From the NCBI GenBank assembly GCA_038890815.1, contig JAWAFC010000002.1:62001-126000 (forward strand): a stretch of DNA of 64,000 nucleotides. The letters are read 5' to 3'. Position numbers and translations under genes: made by a program. The notes under the pieces are model-generated. The model had not been told where the DNA came from. It ran no database searches and saw only the letters and a list, made by a program, of their open reading frames with translations. Position 1 is the stretch's first letter. Every line of letters begins with the position of its first letter. This document shows, piece by piece, positions 13,894-21,986 of the stretch. This DNA comes from JAWAFC01 sp038890815 (GTDB lineage Archaea > Micrarchaeota > Micrarchaeia > Burarchaeales > JACRGF01).

Positions 13894-15153
13894 ATGAAAT
13901 CATCTGCCATTTCGGGTTTCTACAAGTTGAGCGTCGAGGAGAGAGTCAGGCTGGTGAAAGAGTTCGCTGGCCTGAGCGAGGCCGAAGTGGCCCTGCTCAG
14001 GAACGCGCTGTCCATTGAGACGGCCAACCGCATGATAGAGAATGTCGTGGGCCTTCACGCCCTTCCCATCGGCATTGCCACATACTTCACCATTAACGGC
14101 CGTGAGCTGCTTATCCCGATGGTGATCGAGGAGCCGAGCGTGGTGGCCGCGGCCTCGCACGCCGCGAAGCTTGCCAGGCCCGGCGGGGGCTTTCAGGCCG
14201 AGGCCGATGCCTCCCTCATGATCGGGCAGATCCAGCTGGTGGGCATCGCCGATGCCGAAGGAGCAGTGGCAGACATCACGGCGCGCGCGAGCGAGCTACT
14301 GGCAAGCCTGCAGGATGTCGATGCGGTGCTTGTGAAACATGGTGGCGGACCGAGGGAGTTGAGCGCGCGCGTGCTCGATACCGCCAGAGGGAGAATGGTG
14401 GTGGCAGAGCTGACTGTCGATGTGCGCGATGCCATGGGCGCGAACGCCGTCAATACAATGTGCGAGAGGCTCGCGCCACAGCTCGAACGCATAACGGGCG
14501 GCCGGGCCAGGCTCCGCATACTCACCAACCTTGCCGTAAGACGGCTCGCGCGGGCGCGCGCTGTTTGGAAGAAGGAGGTTATTGGCGAGGATACCGTGGA
14601 GGGGATTCTCGATGGCTGGGCGTTTGCTCAGGCCGATGTCTTCAGATGCGCCACTCACAACAAGGGCATAATGAATGGCATCGATGCGGTAGCCTTGGCC
14701 ACGGGCAATGACTGGCGCGCGCTCGAGGCGGGCGCGCATGCCTATGCCGCAAGGAGCGGAAAATATGCGCCGCTCACGAGGTACGAAAAGGATGCCCAGG
14801 GCAACCTCATAGGCTTCATAGAGCTGCCCATTGCGGTTGGGGTTGTTGGGGGAGCCACGCGAACACATCCCCTGGCGCAGCTTGCGCTCAAAATTATGGG
14901 CGTGAGCACCGCGCGTGAGCTCGCCATGGTGATGGCGTGCGTTGGGCTCGCGAATAATTTCGCCGCGCTGCGCGCGCTGGCCACCGAGGGAATACAGAAA
15001 GGACACATGGCGCTGCATGCACGCAACATCGCCATCATGGCTGGCGCACAGGGGAGCGAGATCGATGCCGTTGCAGAGGTGTTGGTGTCAGAAGGGAATG
15101 TGCGCGTGGACAGGGCAAAGGAGGTTCTCGCACAGCTGAGAAAGGGGCGATGA
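13894..15153 (+). CDS. hmgA: Hydroxymethylglutaryl-CoA reductase, class II type
   Basis: Reduces HMG-CoA to mevalonate, the committed step to archaeal isoprenoid lipids. Length (419 residues) and sequence match class II enzymes rather than the class I form found in most archaea: ENVVGLHALPIGIATYFTIN with the catalytic Glu in MVIEEPSVVAAASHAAK, DVRDAMGANAVNTMCE for nucleotide and substrate binding, catalytic Lys in THNKGIMNGIDAV, and catalytic His in IQKGHMALHARN. ATG 13894 is used because MKSSAISGFYKLSVEERV is the normal opening. The stop is followed one base later by the next membrane-protein gene, linking lipid synthesis to the glycan genes. Confidence 0.93.
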   Translation: MKSSAISGFYKLSVEERVRLVKEFAGLSEAEVALLRNALSIETANRMIENVVGLHALPIGIATYFTINGRELLIPMVIEEPSVVAAASHAAKLARPGGGFQAEADASLMIGQIQLVGIADAEGAVADITARASELLASLQDVDAVLVKHGGGPRELSARVLDTARGRMVVAELTVDVRDAMGANAVNTMCERLAPQLERITGGRARLRILTNLAVRRLARARAVWKKEVIGEDTVEGILDGWAFAQADVFRCATHNKGIMNGIDAVALATGNDWRALEAGAHAYAARSGKYAPLTRYEKDAQGNLIGFIELPIAVGVVGGATRTHPLAQLALKIMGVSTARELAMVMACVGLANNFAALRALATEGIQKGHMALHARNIAIMAGAQGSEIDAVAEVLVSEGNVRVDRAKEVLAQLRKGR

Positions 15154-15154
15154 G

Positions 15155-16825
15155 GTGCTGACAAAACGAGATGTCGTATTGCTGGCTGTAGTGGTTTTCT
15201 TCGCCCTTGCCATGGCCTCAATCGATTTTGGGGAGATTGATGCGCGCACCTATCCCCATCTCCTCCGCATTGAGAAGGGGGAGGGCGCAAATGGTTTTCA
15301 TGCAGCGCTCGCGGCACTCAAAGGAAGCGGGAGGACTTTACTCAAGAATGTCGCACTGATTCTGCCTGCCGTGCTGACAGCCATGTCGACGGCATTCGTT
15401 TTTCTCACGCTGCTGCCCATCGGCAGATTTCATGCCTTTTTTGCAGCCGTGCTGTATGCATCCTCCCCACTTGTGCTCGCGAGCTCCACCTCGGGCGTGT
15501 TGCTCCCAGAGACATTTGCCCTATTTTTTTACACGCTTTCGGCCCTCCTCTTTCTCTCCTCGCTGAGGGTGCCCGCGCTCGCGCTCTCCGCCGGCCTGGC
15601 ATCGCTGGCCGCCGCAATCCTCTCTCCCGATTTCATCTATGCTGCCCTGGCGCTGTTCGTTGCCGGCCTCCTCCACTCCGCCCTCCACAAGCACTTCCCC
15701 CTGCAGCCAGCACTGCTCGCTCTGCCATTCCTCGCTTTTCCGGCCCTTGCCACTCTCCCACAGCTATCATTTTCGTCCACGCTCGATCCCTGGAGTTTGC
15801 TCACATTCGGCATTGCAGTGTTTCCCCTCGTGCGGTCCGGGCGCATTGAGAGAGAGGAGGTATTCTTTGGCGTGCTCGCCCTTCTCTCTCTCATACTGGC
15901 ATGGCATGCCCGTGCGCTCGCACCGACGGGCCTTGCGCTCGCGGCGGGATTTGCGGCAGGCTCGGCTTTCACATCACAGCGTCATCCGCTCACGGGGCTG
16001 GCGGTGCTCGCCTTTTTTGTCTTTCTGTCAATCACCACCGCCTTTGTTGAGCCAGCGCGCGCGCTCGCTCTCGCCACTGTTCTCACTGTGCTGATCGCTC
16101 TCGGCGCATGGATGTACAGGGAGAAAGTGCCCCCCTTCTACGCCATCTCGCTGGCCATGCTGCTCGCGCTTTTCCACGGCCTGCTTGCTGCACAATTCTC
16201 GAAGCAGGCTATCGGGCCCGAGACAAAAGCAGCCATTGCCTGGAGCGCCAACCTGCCCTCCGGTGCGCGCGTCGCGCTGTGGGGCGACGAAACCGCTTTC
16301 GAGTTCGAAAGTGGCCTGCGCGCGCTCGGGGACAGGAATGCGCTGGCGCGCTATCTGCTGTCAAACGCTACCACGACCGAACTTGCGCGCGCCGGAGTCA
16401 CCCATCTCATCATCCCCTTCAGCGTGTTCGATGATTTCGGCGCGTTGCGCGAGGCTGCGCGCTCCACGGCACGCCTTGATGCCTTTGCCCCCACAGGCCA
16501 ATACGTTGTGTTGGGCAACCGCCTTTATGCTGTATTCTCCTCCAAAACGGGCTGGATGTTCTATCCTGCCGATCCAGACACGGGCAATCTCATAGAGGGC
16601 GAGATCCTGCTCGAGAGTGGCGGTAGCCTGCCGACAGGGCGGCTCCTCCTGCTCAAGGCCTCCAACACCAGCGGGCTGGCTCCCGCTGACAGGTTCATCT
16701 ATCCACGCGCGGGCCTTGAGATCAATCTGCTCAAGCTCTTCTTTCCCGATAGTTTCGGTAAGGCTGCTGGCGTGAGAGAGCTCAGCCGGGAACAAGGATT
16801 GCTCATACTGGAGGTGAGTGAATGA
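15155..16825 (+). CDS. Polytopic membrane protein, STT3/GT-C-like architecture
   Basis: A 556-residue protein with roughly ten hydrophobic segments in the first 350 residues and a soluble C-terminal domain. The join reads LPSGARVALWGDETAFEFES and then ARAGVTHLIIPFSVFDDFG. This parallels the STT3/AglB layout, where WWDYG is followed by a segment ending in a GVKYVIVD-like strand, but the WWDYG motif itself is missing. An acidic residue pair (GEIDARTYPH) follows TM1, as in GT-C enzymes. It may be a GT-C glycosyltransferase or an inactive STT3 relative; this is inference. GTG 15155 starts one base after the HMGR stop, and its end overlaps the AglH-like gene by 4 bases. Confidence 0.65.
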   Translation: MLTKRDVVLLAVVVFFALAMASIDFGEIDARTYPHLLRIEKGEGANGFHAALAALKGSGRTLLKNVALILPAVLTAMSTAFVFLTLLPIGRFHAFFAAVLYASSPLVLASSTSGVLLPETFALFFYTLSALLFLSSLRVPALALSAGLASLAAAILSPDFIYAALALFVAGLLHSALHKHFPLQPALLALPFLAFPALATLPQLSFSSTLDPWSLLTFGIAVFPLVRSGRIEREEVFFGVLALLSLILAWHARALAPTGLALAAGFAAGSAFTSQRHPLTGLAVLAFFVFLSITTAFVEPARALALATVLTVLIALGAWMYREKVPPFYAISLAMLLALFHGLLAAQFSKQAIGPETKAAIAWSANLPSGARVALWGDETAFEFESGLRALGDRNALARYLLSNATTTELARAGVTHLIIPFSVFDDFGALREAARSTARLDAFAPTGQYVVLGNRLYAVFSSKTGWMFYPADPDTGNLIEGEILLESGGSLPTGRLLLLKASNTSGLAPADRFIYPRAGLEINLLKLFFPDSFGKAAGVRELSREQGLLILEVSE

Positions 16826-17838
16826 ACCTCGATTTTGGCATTTCGCTGACAGTTGTGTTCGCGCTGTCCTTTTTCACCGTCCTTCTCACCACACCGCTGC
16901 TGGCGCGCAAAATAGCCGCGGCCGGACTGCTCGCGCCAGATCTCAACAAGCGCGGCAGGCCCGCCGTTCCGAGAATAGGCGGCGTGGCGGTGATCTTCGG
17001 CTTCGCTCTCGCCACACTGCTCTCGCTGCAGCTCTCTACCCACCTCCTCAACGTCCCCCTCATGCTGGCGAGCATCGCAACCGTGCTTCTCATTGCGTTG
17101 CTCGGTCTTCTCGACGATATCTTGCGCATTCGCGATGTCTGGCGTGTGGTGCTGCCTGCATTCGCCGCACTCCCCCTCATGGCCGTGAAGGCCGGCACGA
17201 GCGTACTCACCATTCCTCTCATCGGTCCGGTGGAGACCGATCTTGGCGTTTTTGTGCTGCCCTTTCTGGGACCTGTTGATGTCAACCTATATGTTCTCCT
17301 TCTCATCCCGATCGGCGTGGTGGCCTCAAGCAATCTCATCAATCTCCTAGCCGGTTTCAACGGCCTTGAGGCCGGAAGCGGCGCGATCGTCAGCGCCTCG
17401 CTCCTGGCCACCCTTCTGCTCCTACCACCAAACCCGGGCACTGCCGTGGCCGGTTTCTTGCTCGCGGCCATGCTCGGTGCTTGCCTCGCTTTCCTGCCGT
17501 TCAACTGGTTTCCGGCGCGCGTTTTTCCCGGCAATGTGCTCACCTATGCCATAGGCGCGCTCATCGTGGCCGCCGTGGTTTCCGCTAACTTCGAGCGTGC
17601 GGGCGTCATCGCGCTCACCCCGCAGATTGTAGAATTCTTTCTCAAGGCGCGCTCACGCTTTCAGGCCGAGAACTTTGGCAGGCCCGACAAGCAGGGGAGG
17701 CTGCACTACAGCGGCAAGATATGTTCGCTCACACATCTCATCATGCGGCTCTTCAAGCCAACCGAGCCGCAGCTCGTGGTCGTGCTCCTGCTGCTACAAG
17801 CGCTTTTCGGCCTGCTGGCCATGGCCAGCGTGCTCTAG
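16822..17838 (+). CDS. AglH/GPT-type UDP-sugar:polyprenyl-phosphate sugar-1-phosphate transferase
   Basis: A member of the MraY/WecA/GPT family that starts lipid-linked glycan assembly by moving a GlcNAc-1-phosphate (or similar) onto dolichyl or polyprenyl phosphate. About ten membrane helices over 338 residues. Motifs in order: DLNKRGRPAVPRIGGVAVI, LLGLLDDILRIRDVWR (the DDxxD-type acidic motif), SNLINLLAGFNGLEAGSG (the NxxNxxDG counterpart, here with FNG) and a late KARSRFQAENFGRPDKQG loop. This matches archaeal and eukaryotic GPT rather than bacterial MraY. The start overlaps the upstream stop (ATGA). It would feed the AglB encoded at 43148. Confidence 0.87.
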   Translation: MNLDFGISLTVVFALSFFTVLLTTPLLARKIAAAGLLAPDLNKRGRPAVPRIGGVAVIFGFALATLLSLQLSTHLLNVPLMLASIATVLLIALLGLLDDILRIRDVWRVVLPAFAALPLMAVKAGTSVLTIPLIGPVETDLGVFVLPFLGPVDVNLYVLLLIPIGVVASSNLINLLAGFNGLEAGSGAIVSASLLATLLLLPPNPGTAVAGFLLAAMLGACLAFLPFNWFPARVFPGNVLTYAIGALIVAAVVSANFERAGVIALTPQIVEFFLKARSRFQAENFGRPDKQGRLHYSGKICSLTHLIMRLFKPTEPQLVVVLLLLQALFGLLAMASVL

Positions 17839-18551
17839 CGCCCGCGCGTGACCAAATCTATTATGCTGATTATCTGATTGAGATATTCATAGTCGTGAAT
17901 GCGACCGATATCCATCCAGTACTCATCAAAAACATAGCCATACACGGGCCTGCCGGCCGCCAGCATGGCCGGGAAAACATCTTTGGCGAAGTCCTTGCCC
18001 GGCGATATGAAATCGAACACCTCGGGCTCAAGCACATACACGCCAGCATTGATGAGGTTGGTGAGGATGGGCTTTTCCTGAAACTTCGTTATGCGCCCAT
18101 GCTTGTCGACTTCCGCTATCCCGTACTCCAGCGGCATTCCCTGCCTTTTGAGCCCGAGCGTGGCCACCGCCCTTTTCTCCCGATGCCATCTTACCATCTT
18201 CTGCAAATCAACTGTGGTGAGGTGGTCACCCATCACCACAACAAACGTATCCTTAACCTCTTTTCTCGCTGGATAGATTGAGCCCGCGGTATTCATGGGC
18301 CTTTTCTCCTCAATGTAGGAGATGTTCACGCCCCACCTACTGCCGTTTCCGAAATGCTCGCGGATGCATTCCCCGAGATAGCCTATGGTCAGCGTGATGT
18401 TGGTTATTCCGTTTGCCTTCAGGTTCTCCACCACGAATTCGAGGATGGGCCTTTTGCCAAGCGGCAACATTGGTTTGGGAATTGTGTATGTGTATGGCCG
18501 CAGCCGCGTGCCTTCCCCGCCACACAACACAAATGCCCTCGTATCATGCAT
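17835..18551 (-). CDS. Sugar-1-phosphate nucleotidyltransferase
   Basis: A 238-residue NTP-transferase with an intact active-site signature AFVLCGGEGTRLRPYTYTIP followed by KPMLPLGKRPILEFVVENL. Further markers are VVMGDHLTTVDLQKMV (metal-binding Asp) and GITKFQEKP-like IGRITKFQEKPIL then NAGVYVLEPEVFDFI. It should make an NDP-hexose from hexose-1-phosphate; the base and sugar are not determined by sequence. ATG 18551 is chosen with GAGG 8 bases upstream; it overlaps the end of the RHH-fused paralogue by 8 bases. The mutase, RHH paralogue and this gene form one minus-strand operon. Confidence 0.87.
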   Translation of the reverse strand: MHDTRAFVLCGGEGTRLRPYTYTIPKPMLPLGKRPILEFVVENLKANGITNITLTIGYLGECIREHFGNGSRWGVNISYIEEKRPMNTAGSIYPARKEVKDTFVVVMGDHLTTVDLQKMVRWHREKRAVATLGLKRQGMPLEYGIAEVDKHGRITKFQEKPILTNLINAGVYVLEPEVFDFISPGKDFAKDVFPAMLAAGRPVYGYVFDEYWMDIGRIHDYEYLNQIISIIDLVTRGR

Positions 18552-19299
18552 TGACATCGCCTCTGTGAGCATCCAGCCACTTGCCCGTGAACACGAATCC
18601 ATGCACCAGCCCTGCCTTTGCCAGCTCGGGCAACACATCGCGCTCCAGCGAGCCGCTCTTTGGCAAGAAGTCAAATATCCTTGGCTCAAGCACATATACA
18701 CCCGCATTCACCAGCCTGCTCGGCTCTTTTCCGGGTGGAGGCTTTTCCACAAAACCCTTGACGCGCACTCCCTCGAGCTCCACCGCACCGTAGCGTGAGG
18801 CATTCTTCACCTCAGTCAGCGCCATCGTGACCAACGGCCTCTCTCTGGCATGCTGCGCGAGCATGCTCATGAGATCGAAATCACACAGCGTGTCCGCATA
18901 CAGCAGCAGGAAGGTGTTTTTCACAACGCTCCTCGCCAGCGCCAGCGCGCCGGCCGTGCCACGCGGGCTTTCCTCAAACAGGAACCTGATGCTCGGTACG
19001 GCATCGCCCGCACTTTCGACCAATGGGCTGTTCCCCACCACAATGACCTCTTGCACGCCGAACCCGCCGAGCCAGGCGAGGATGCGCGACAACACCGCTC
19101 GCTTTCTGTCTGATGGTCTAACACCCTTTCCCCCTGCCAATATGACTGCGGTAGCCGGCATACTCTCGGCGAGCGCAGCCCTGAGGAGCATCTCTATGGC
19201 ATGCGAGCGTGACTTGACTCTCTCACCGTCCACCATAGCGTCTATGCGCGCCAGCAGCGCTGGATCTATGCTGATGGCGATCTTTTCCTTTTGTTTCAT
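18544..19299 (-). CDS. Ribbon-helix-helix domain fused to degenerate nucleotidyltransferase
   Basis: A 251-residue fusion. Residues 1-45 form a CopG/MetJ-like ribbon-helix-helix DNA-binding domain: the strand EKIAISIDPALLARIDAMVD, then SRSHAIEMLLRAAL. Residues 50-250 are an NTP-transferase fold, but the signature is degraded: VILAGGKGVRPSDRKRAVL lacks the RLxPxTxxxPKPL part seen in the neighbour at 17835. LLLYADTLCDFDLMSML, VKGFVEKPPPG and NAGVYVLEPRIFDFL are kept. It may be a nucleotide-sugar-sensing pseudoenzyme that binds DNA, or a regulatory partner of the intact paralogue, as with GMPPA and GMPPB. A tandem repeat overlaps its own start codon. Confidence 0.82.
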   Translation of the reverse strand: MKQKEKIAISIDPALLARIDAMVDGERVKSRSHAIEMLLRAALAESMPATAVILAGGKGVRPSDRKRAVLSRILAWLGGFGVQEVIVVGNSPLVESAGDAVPSIRFLFEESPRGTAGALALARSVVKNTFLLLYADTLCDFDLMSMLAQHARERPLVTMALTEVKNASRYGAVELEGVRVKGFVEKPPPGKEPSRLVNAGVYVLEPRIFDFLPKSGSLERDVLPELAKAGLVHGFVFTGKWLDAHRGDVNA

Positions 19300-19311
19300 A
19301 CCATTTCATAC
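19294..19311. promoter_or_regulatory. Tandem TTTCATAC repeat at the RHH gene start
   Basis: TTTCATAC occurs at 19294-19301 and 19304-19311, 10 bases apart (one helical turn), and covers the start codon of the RHH-fused gene. Ribbon-helix-helix proteins commonly bind such tandem half-sites, so this is a candidate autoregulatory operator. Binding is not shown. Confidence 0.45.
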
Positions 19312-19327
19312 TTTGAAAGAAATACTT

Positions 19328-20671
19328 TTAAAGGAGTCGTCTCACCCTCGTCGCCCACTCCTGCATGAGCGCGTTGGCCCTCTCCGCGCTCTTTGCCTCT
19401 GCGAACACCCTTATGTAATTCTCTGTGCCGGATGCGCGCGCGATCACCCAGCCATCCCTGACATCAAGTCGAGCACCATCGATTGTGGTGAGCCTGCCCC
19501 TCCCAGCCATCTCCTCGGCAATGCGCGCGACGGCCTCGGCCTTCTTTTGTGGGGGGACCTCAATTTTCGTCTTGGCATTGTAGTAGCGCGGCAATTCAGC
19601 GAGCAGCTCCGACAGCCTTTTCCCCTCCACAGCCATGCGCTCCACGATCTTTGCCGCACTATAGAAACCATCTTTCCCCCAACTGTGTTCGGGCCATACG
19701 ACTCCCCCCACCTCCTCACCGCCGATTACTGCACCGATCTCGCGCATCCTCTCACTTATGTATGGCGCGCCCACCTTGCAGTAGACAGTTTCCTGACCAA
19801 ATTTTTTTGCGATGTCCTCAACCGCCCTGGTTGTCGACACTGTCGAGACCACGGGCCCCCTATGGCTTTCCAGTTTTATGCGCGCACAAAGCGCAAAAAC
19901 CCTATCACCTATGACATAGTTGCCGCGCTCATCGACCATGACAACTCTATCGCAATCGCCATCCCAAGCCATGCCGGCATCGGCACCCGCCTCCCTGACA
20001 GACTCGATCAGATCCTTTATGTTGGCTTCGGTTGGCTCGCTGGCCCTGCCCGGAAAAAATCCATCCGGCTGACTGTTCAATGCCTCAACCCGGCATCCTA
20101 GCCTTCTGAAGAGGGTGGGCCCGATGCCGCATGCCGTGCCATTGCCACAATCCAATATCAGGCTTAGTCTGGCCCTCGCAATCGCCTTGCGGTCAACGGC
20201 CGCGGCCACCGCACGAATGTATTCGCCCTGCGCGCTCCCATCCGCTCTCTCGCCTCCAACCTCCCCCCACGTGACGTGTTTTCTCCTGCCCTCAAAAATT
20301 CTCTCTATCTCCTCCCCCCGCTCTCTCGAGACTGCCATGCCCTGCCCATCAACAAACTTGAGCGCGTTCCACTCGGGCGGATTGTGCGAGGCCGTGATGA
20401 TGACCGCGCCGGCCGTGCCCCCCTGTCTCACCCTCCACTCCACGAGTGGCGATGGCGCAATGCCAAGCCTCACAACATCGTTGCCCGCGCTCAGCAGGCC
20501 TGCCAGCACGGCATGCTCGAGCACCTCGCCCGTCACCCTCGTATCCCTGGCCACAAGTATTGTGCCCTTGCCGGCCCACTCGGCAAATGCATTGCAAAGG
20601 CCGGCCACAAAATCGGGCGTCAGCTCATCGTAGAGCCGCCTCACGCCATTGGTGCCGAAATATTTTGCCAC
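19328..20671 (-). CDS. Phosphohexomutase (phosphoglucosamine/phosphomannomutase family)
   Basis: An alpha-D-phosphohexomutase of about 447 residues that interconverts hexose-6- and hexose-1-phosphates. The N-terminal AKYFGTNGVRRLYDEL matches the GlmM/archaeal PMM opening. The phosphoserine loop is ITASHNPPEWNALKF, the Mg loop is MAWDGDCDRVVMVDE, the sugar loop is GGEEVGGVVWPEH, and the phosphate loop is ARASGTENYIRVFAEA. Whether it prefers glucosamine, mannose or glucose cannot be read. GTG 20671 (VAKYFGTNGV) is preferred to the TTG five codons upstream. It precedes the two nucleotidyltransferase genes in one operon, so its product probably feeds them. Confidence 0.9.
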   Translation of the reverse strand: MAKYFGTNGVRRLYDELTPDFVAGLCNAFAEWAGKGTILVARDTRVTGEVLEHAVLAGLLSAGNDVVRLGIAPSPLVEWRVRQGGTAGAVIITASHNPPEWNALKFVDGQGMAVSRERGEEIERIFEGRRKHVTWGEVGGERADGSAQGEYIRAVAAAVDRKAIARARLSLILDCGNGTACGIGPTLFRRLGCRVEALNSQPDGFFPGRASEPTEANIKDLIESVREAGADAGMAWDGDCDRVVMVDERGNYVIGDRVFALCARIKLESHRGPVVSTVSTTRAVEDIAKKFGQETVYCKVGAPYISERMREIGAVIGGEEVGGVVWPEHSWGKDGFYSAAKIVERMAVEGKRLSELLAELPRYYNAKTKIEVPPQKKAEAVARIAEEMAGRGRLTTIDGARLDVRDGWVIARASGTENYIRVFAEAKSAERANALMQEWATRVRRLL

Positions 20672-20697
20672 GAAGCCTAAACACAAACAACCTTTTT

Positions 20698-21069
20698 ATG
20701 TCTGAGCGAGACAATCTCCCTATGGCCGAGCTGCTCAGGAGAATAAGAAATTTCCTTGCCGAGCAATGGTGGAGGTTTCTCATCGGCATTTCCTTCCTCA
20801 CCCTCATCAACTTCATCCTGCTCGTGCTGACCGCCAGCGATAAGCTCAAGGCGCTTACGGGCGTGCGCTTCACTGCCGAGGTGGTGCTGCTTCTCGTTCC
20901 GCTCGCCATCATTGCGGTGTGGCTGTGGGGGCTCATTCTCGAGAAGTACATCAAATTCCCACAGCAGCAGGAGAGGGAGGCCTGGAAGAGAAGCCCCATC
21001 TGGCAGGAGACCCATCGCAAGCTCGATGAGATACTGGCCAGGCTTGCCAGGCTGGAGAGAAAGCGATGA
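20698..21069 (+). CDS. Two-helix membrane protein with C-terminal coiled coil
   Basis: A 123-residue unrecognised protein. Hydrophobic segments at about 27-48 (WRFLIGISFLTLINFILLVL) and 61-84 (FTAEVVLLLVPLAIIAVWLW) are followed by a charged helical tail with heptad-like spacing (WQETHRKLDEILARLARL). ATG 20698 is used; an ATG 8 codons later is possible. Its stop overlaps the ATG of the UDP-xylose-synthase-like gene, so it is probably an accessory of the glycan operon. Confidence 0.6.
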   Translation: MSERDNLPMAELLRRIRNFLAEQWWRFLIGISFLTLINFILLVLTASDKLKALTGVRFTAEVVLLLVPLAIIAVWLWGLILEKYIKFPQQQEREAWKRSPIWQETHRKLDEILARLARLERKR

Positions 21070-21986
21070 GAGTCCTTGTGACAGGCGGAGCTGGCTTCAT
21101 AGGCTCACACCTGTGCGAATTTCTCTCAAAGAGGCATGAGGTGTGGTGCCTTGACAACCTGCTCACGGGCAGCAGGGACAACATCGCGGGCCTCGATGTG
21201 AATTTTGTTCGGCATGACATCACACGAGCGCCCCCTCGCGGCATCCCGGCTCCCCAACTCATCTTCCATCTCGCCTCGCCCGCCAGCCCGCGGGACTATC
21301 AGGCGCGGCCAATCGAAACGCTCCTCGCAAATGCTCTCGGCACAAAACACATCCTCGACTACGCTCTCGCTTGCGACGCCCGTGTGTTGCACGCCAGCAC
21401 GAGCGAGGTGTATGGAGACCCACTACAGCACCCACAGACAGAGAGCTATTGGGGTAACGTAAATCCCATTGGCCCGCGCTCCTGCTATGATGAGGGCAAA
21501 CGCTTTGCCGAAGCGCTGTGCATGGCCTATCACAGGCAAAGGGGTGCAGACGTCGTCATCGCACGCATCTTCAACACATACGGTCCGCGCATGAGACCGG
21601 ACGATGGCAGGGTAGTGCCCAATCTCATTGTTCAGGCGCTTGCCGGCCAGCCCCTCACAATTTATGGAAGTGGCAGGCAGACGCGCTCCTTCTGCTACAT
21701 TCAGGATATGGTGGAAGGACTTGTCAGGCTCGCCTTCAGCAATCTTTCGGGCGATGTGTTCAACATCGGAAACCCAAAAGAGCATTCCATACTTGAGCTG
21801 GCAAAAATAATCCTCGCAGAGACAGGCTCAAAATCTAAAATAGTCTTCAGGCCACTGCCAATAGACGACCCACGCAGGAGGAGGCCCGACATCACAAAGA
21901 TAGCGCGTGCGATAGGGTGGAGGCCGGTCACGCCGCTGAGGGCGGGGCTGCGCGCCACCATAGCATGGTTCAAGGAGAGGATGTGA
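21066..21986 (+). CDS. UDP-glucuronate decarboxylase (UDP-xylose synthase)-like SDR
   Basis: An extended short-chain dehydrogenase of 306 residues. The Rossmann motif is VLVTGGAGFIGSHLCEFL. UXS-specific blocks are clear: LIFHLASPASPRDYQARPIE, STSEVYGDPLQHPQTESYWG then NVNPIGPRSCYDEGKRFAE (the catalytic YxxxK is YDEGK), and RIFNTYGPRMRPDDGRVVPN. UXS oxidises and decarboxylates UDP-glucuronate to UDP-xylose. The UDP-glucuronate could come from the dehydrogenase at 37030. The stop overlaps the next epimerase start by 1 base. Confidence 0.88.
   Translation: MRVLVTGGAGFIGSHLCEFLSKRHEVWCLDNLLTGSRDNIAGLDVNFVRHDITRAPPRGIPAPQLIFHLASPASPRDYQARPIETLLANALGTKHILDYALACDARVLHASTSEVYGDPLQHPQTESYWGNVNPIGPRSCYDEGKRFAEALCMAYHRQRGADVVIARIFNTYGPRMRPDDGRVVPNLIVQALAGQPLTIYGSGRQTRSFCYIQDMVEGLVRLAFSNLSGDVFNIGNPKEHSILELAKIILAETGSKSKIVFRPLPIDDPRRRRPDITKIARAIGWRPVTPLRAGLRATIAWFKERM

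Noticed and set aside
13296..15018. Antisense frames over the HMG-CoA reductase gene
   Set aside because: High-GC coding sequence commonly leaves long antisense frames; none shows a domain.
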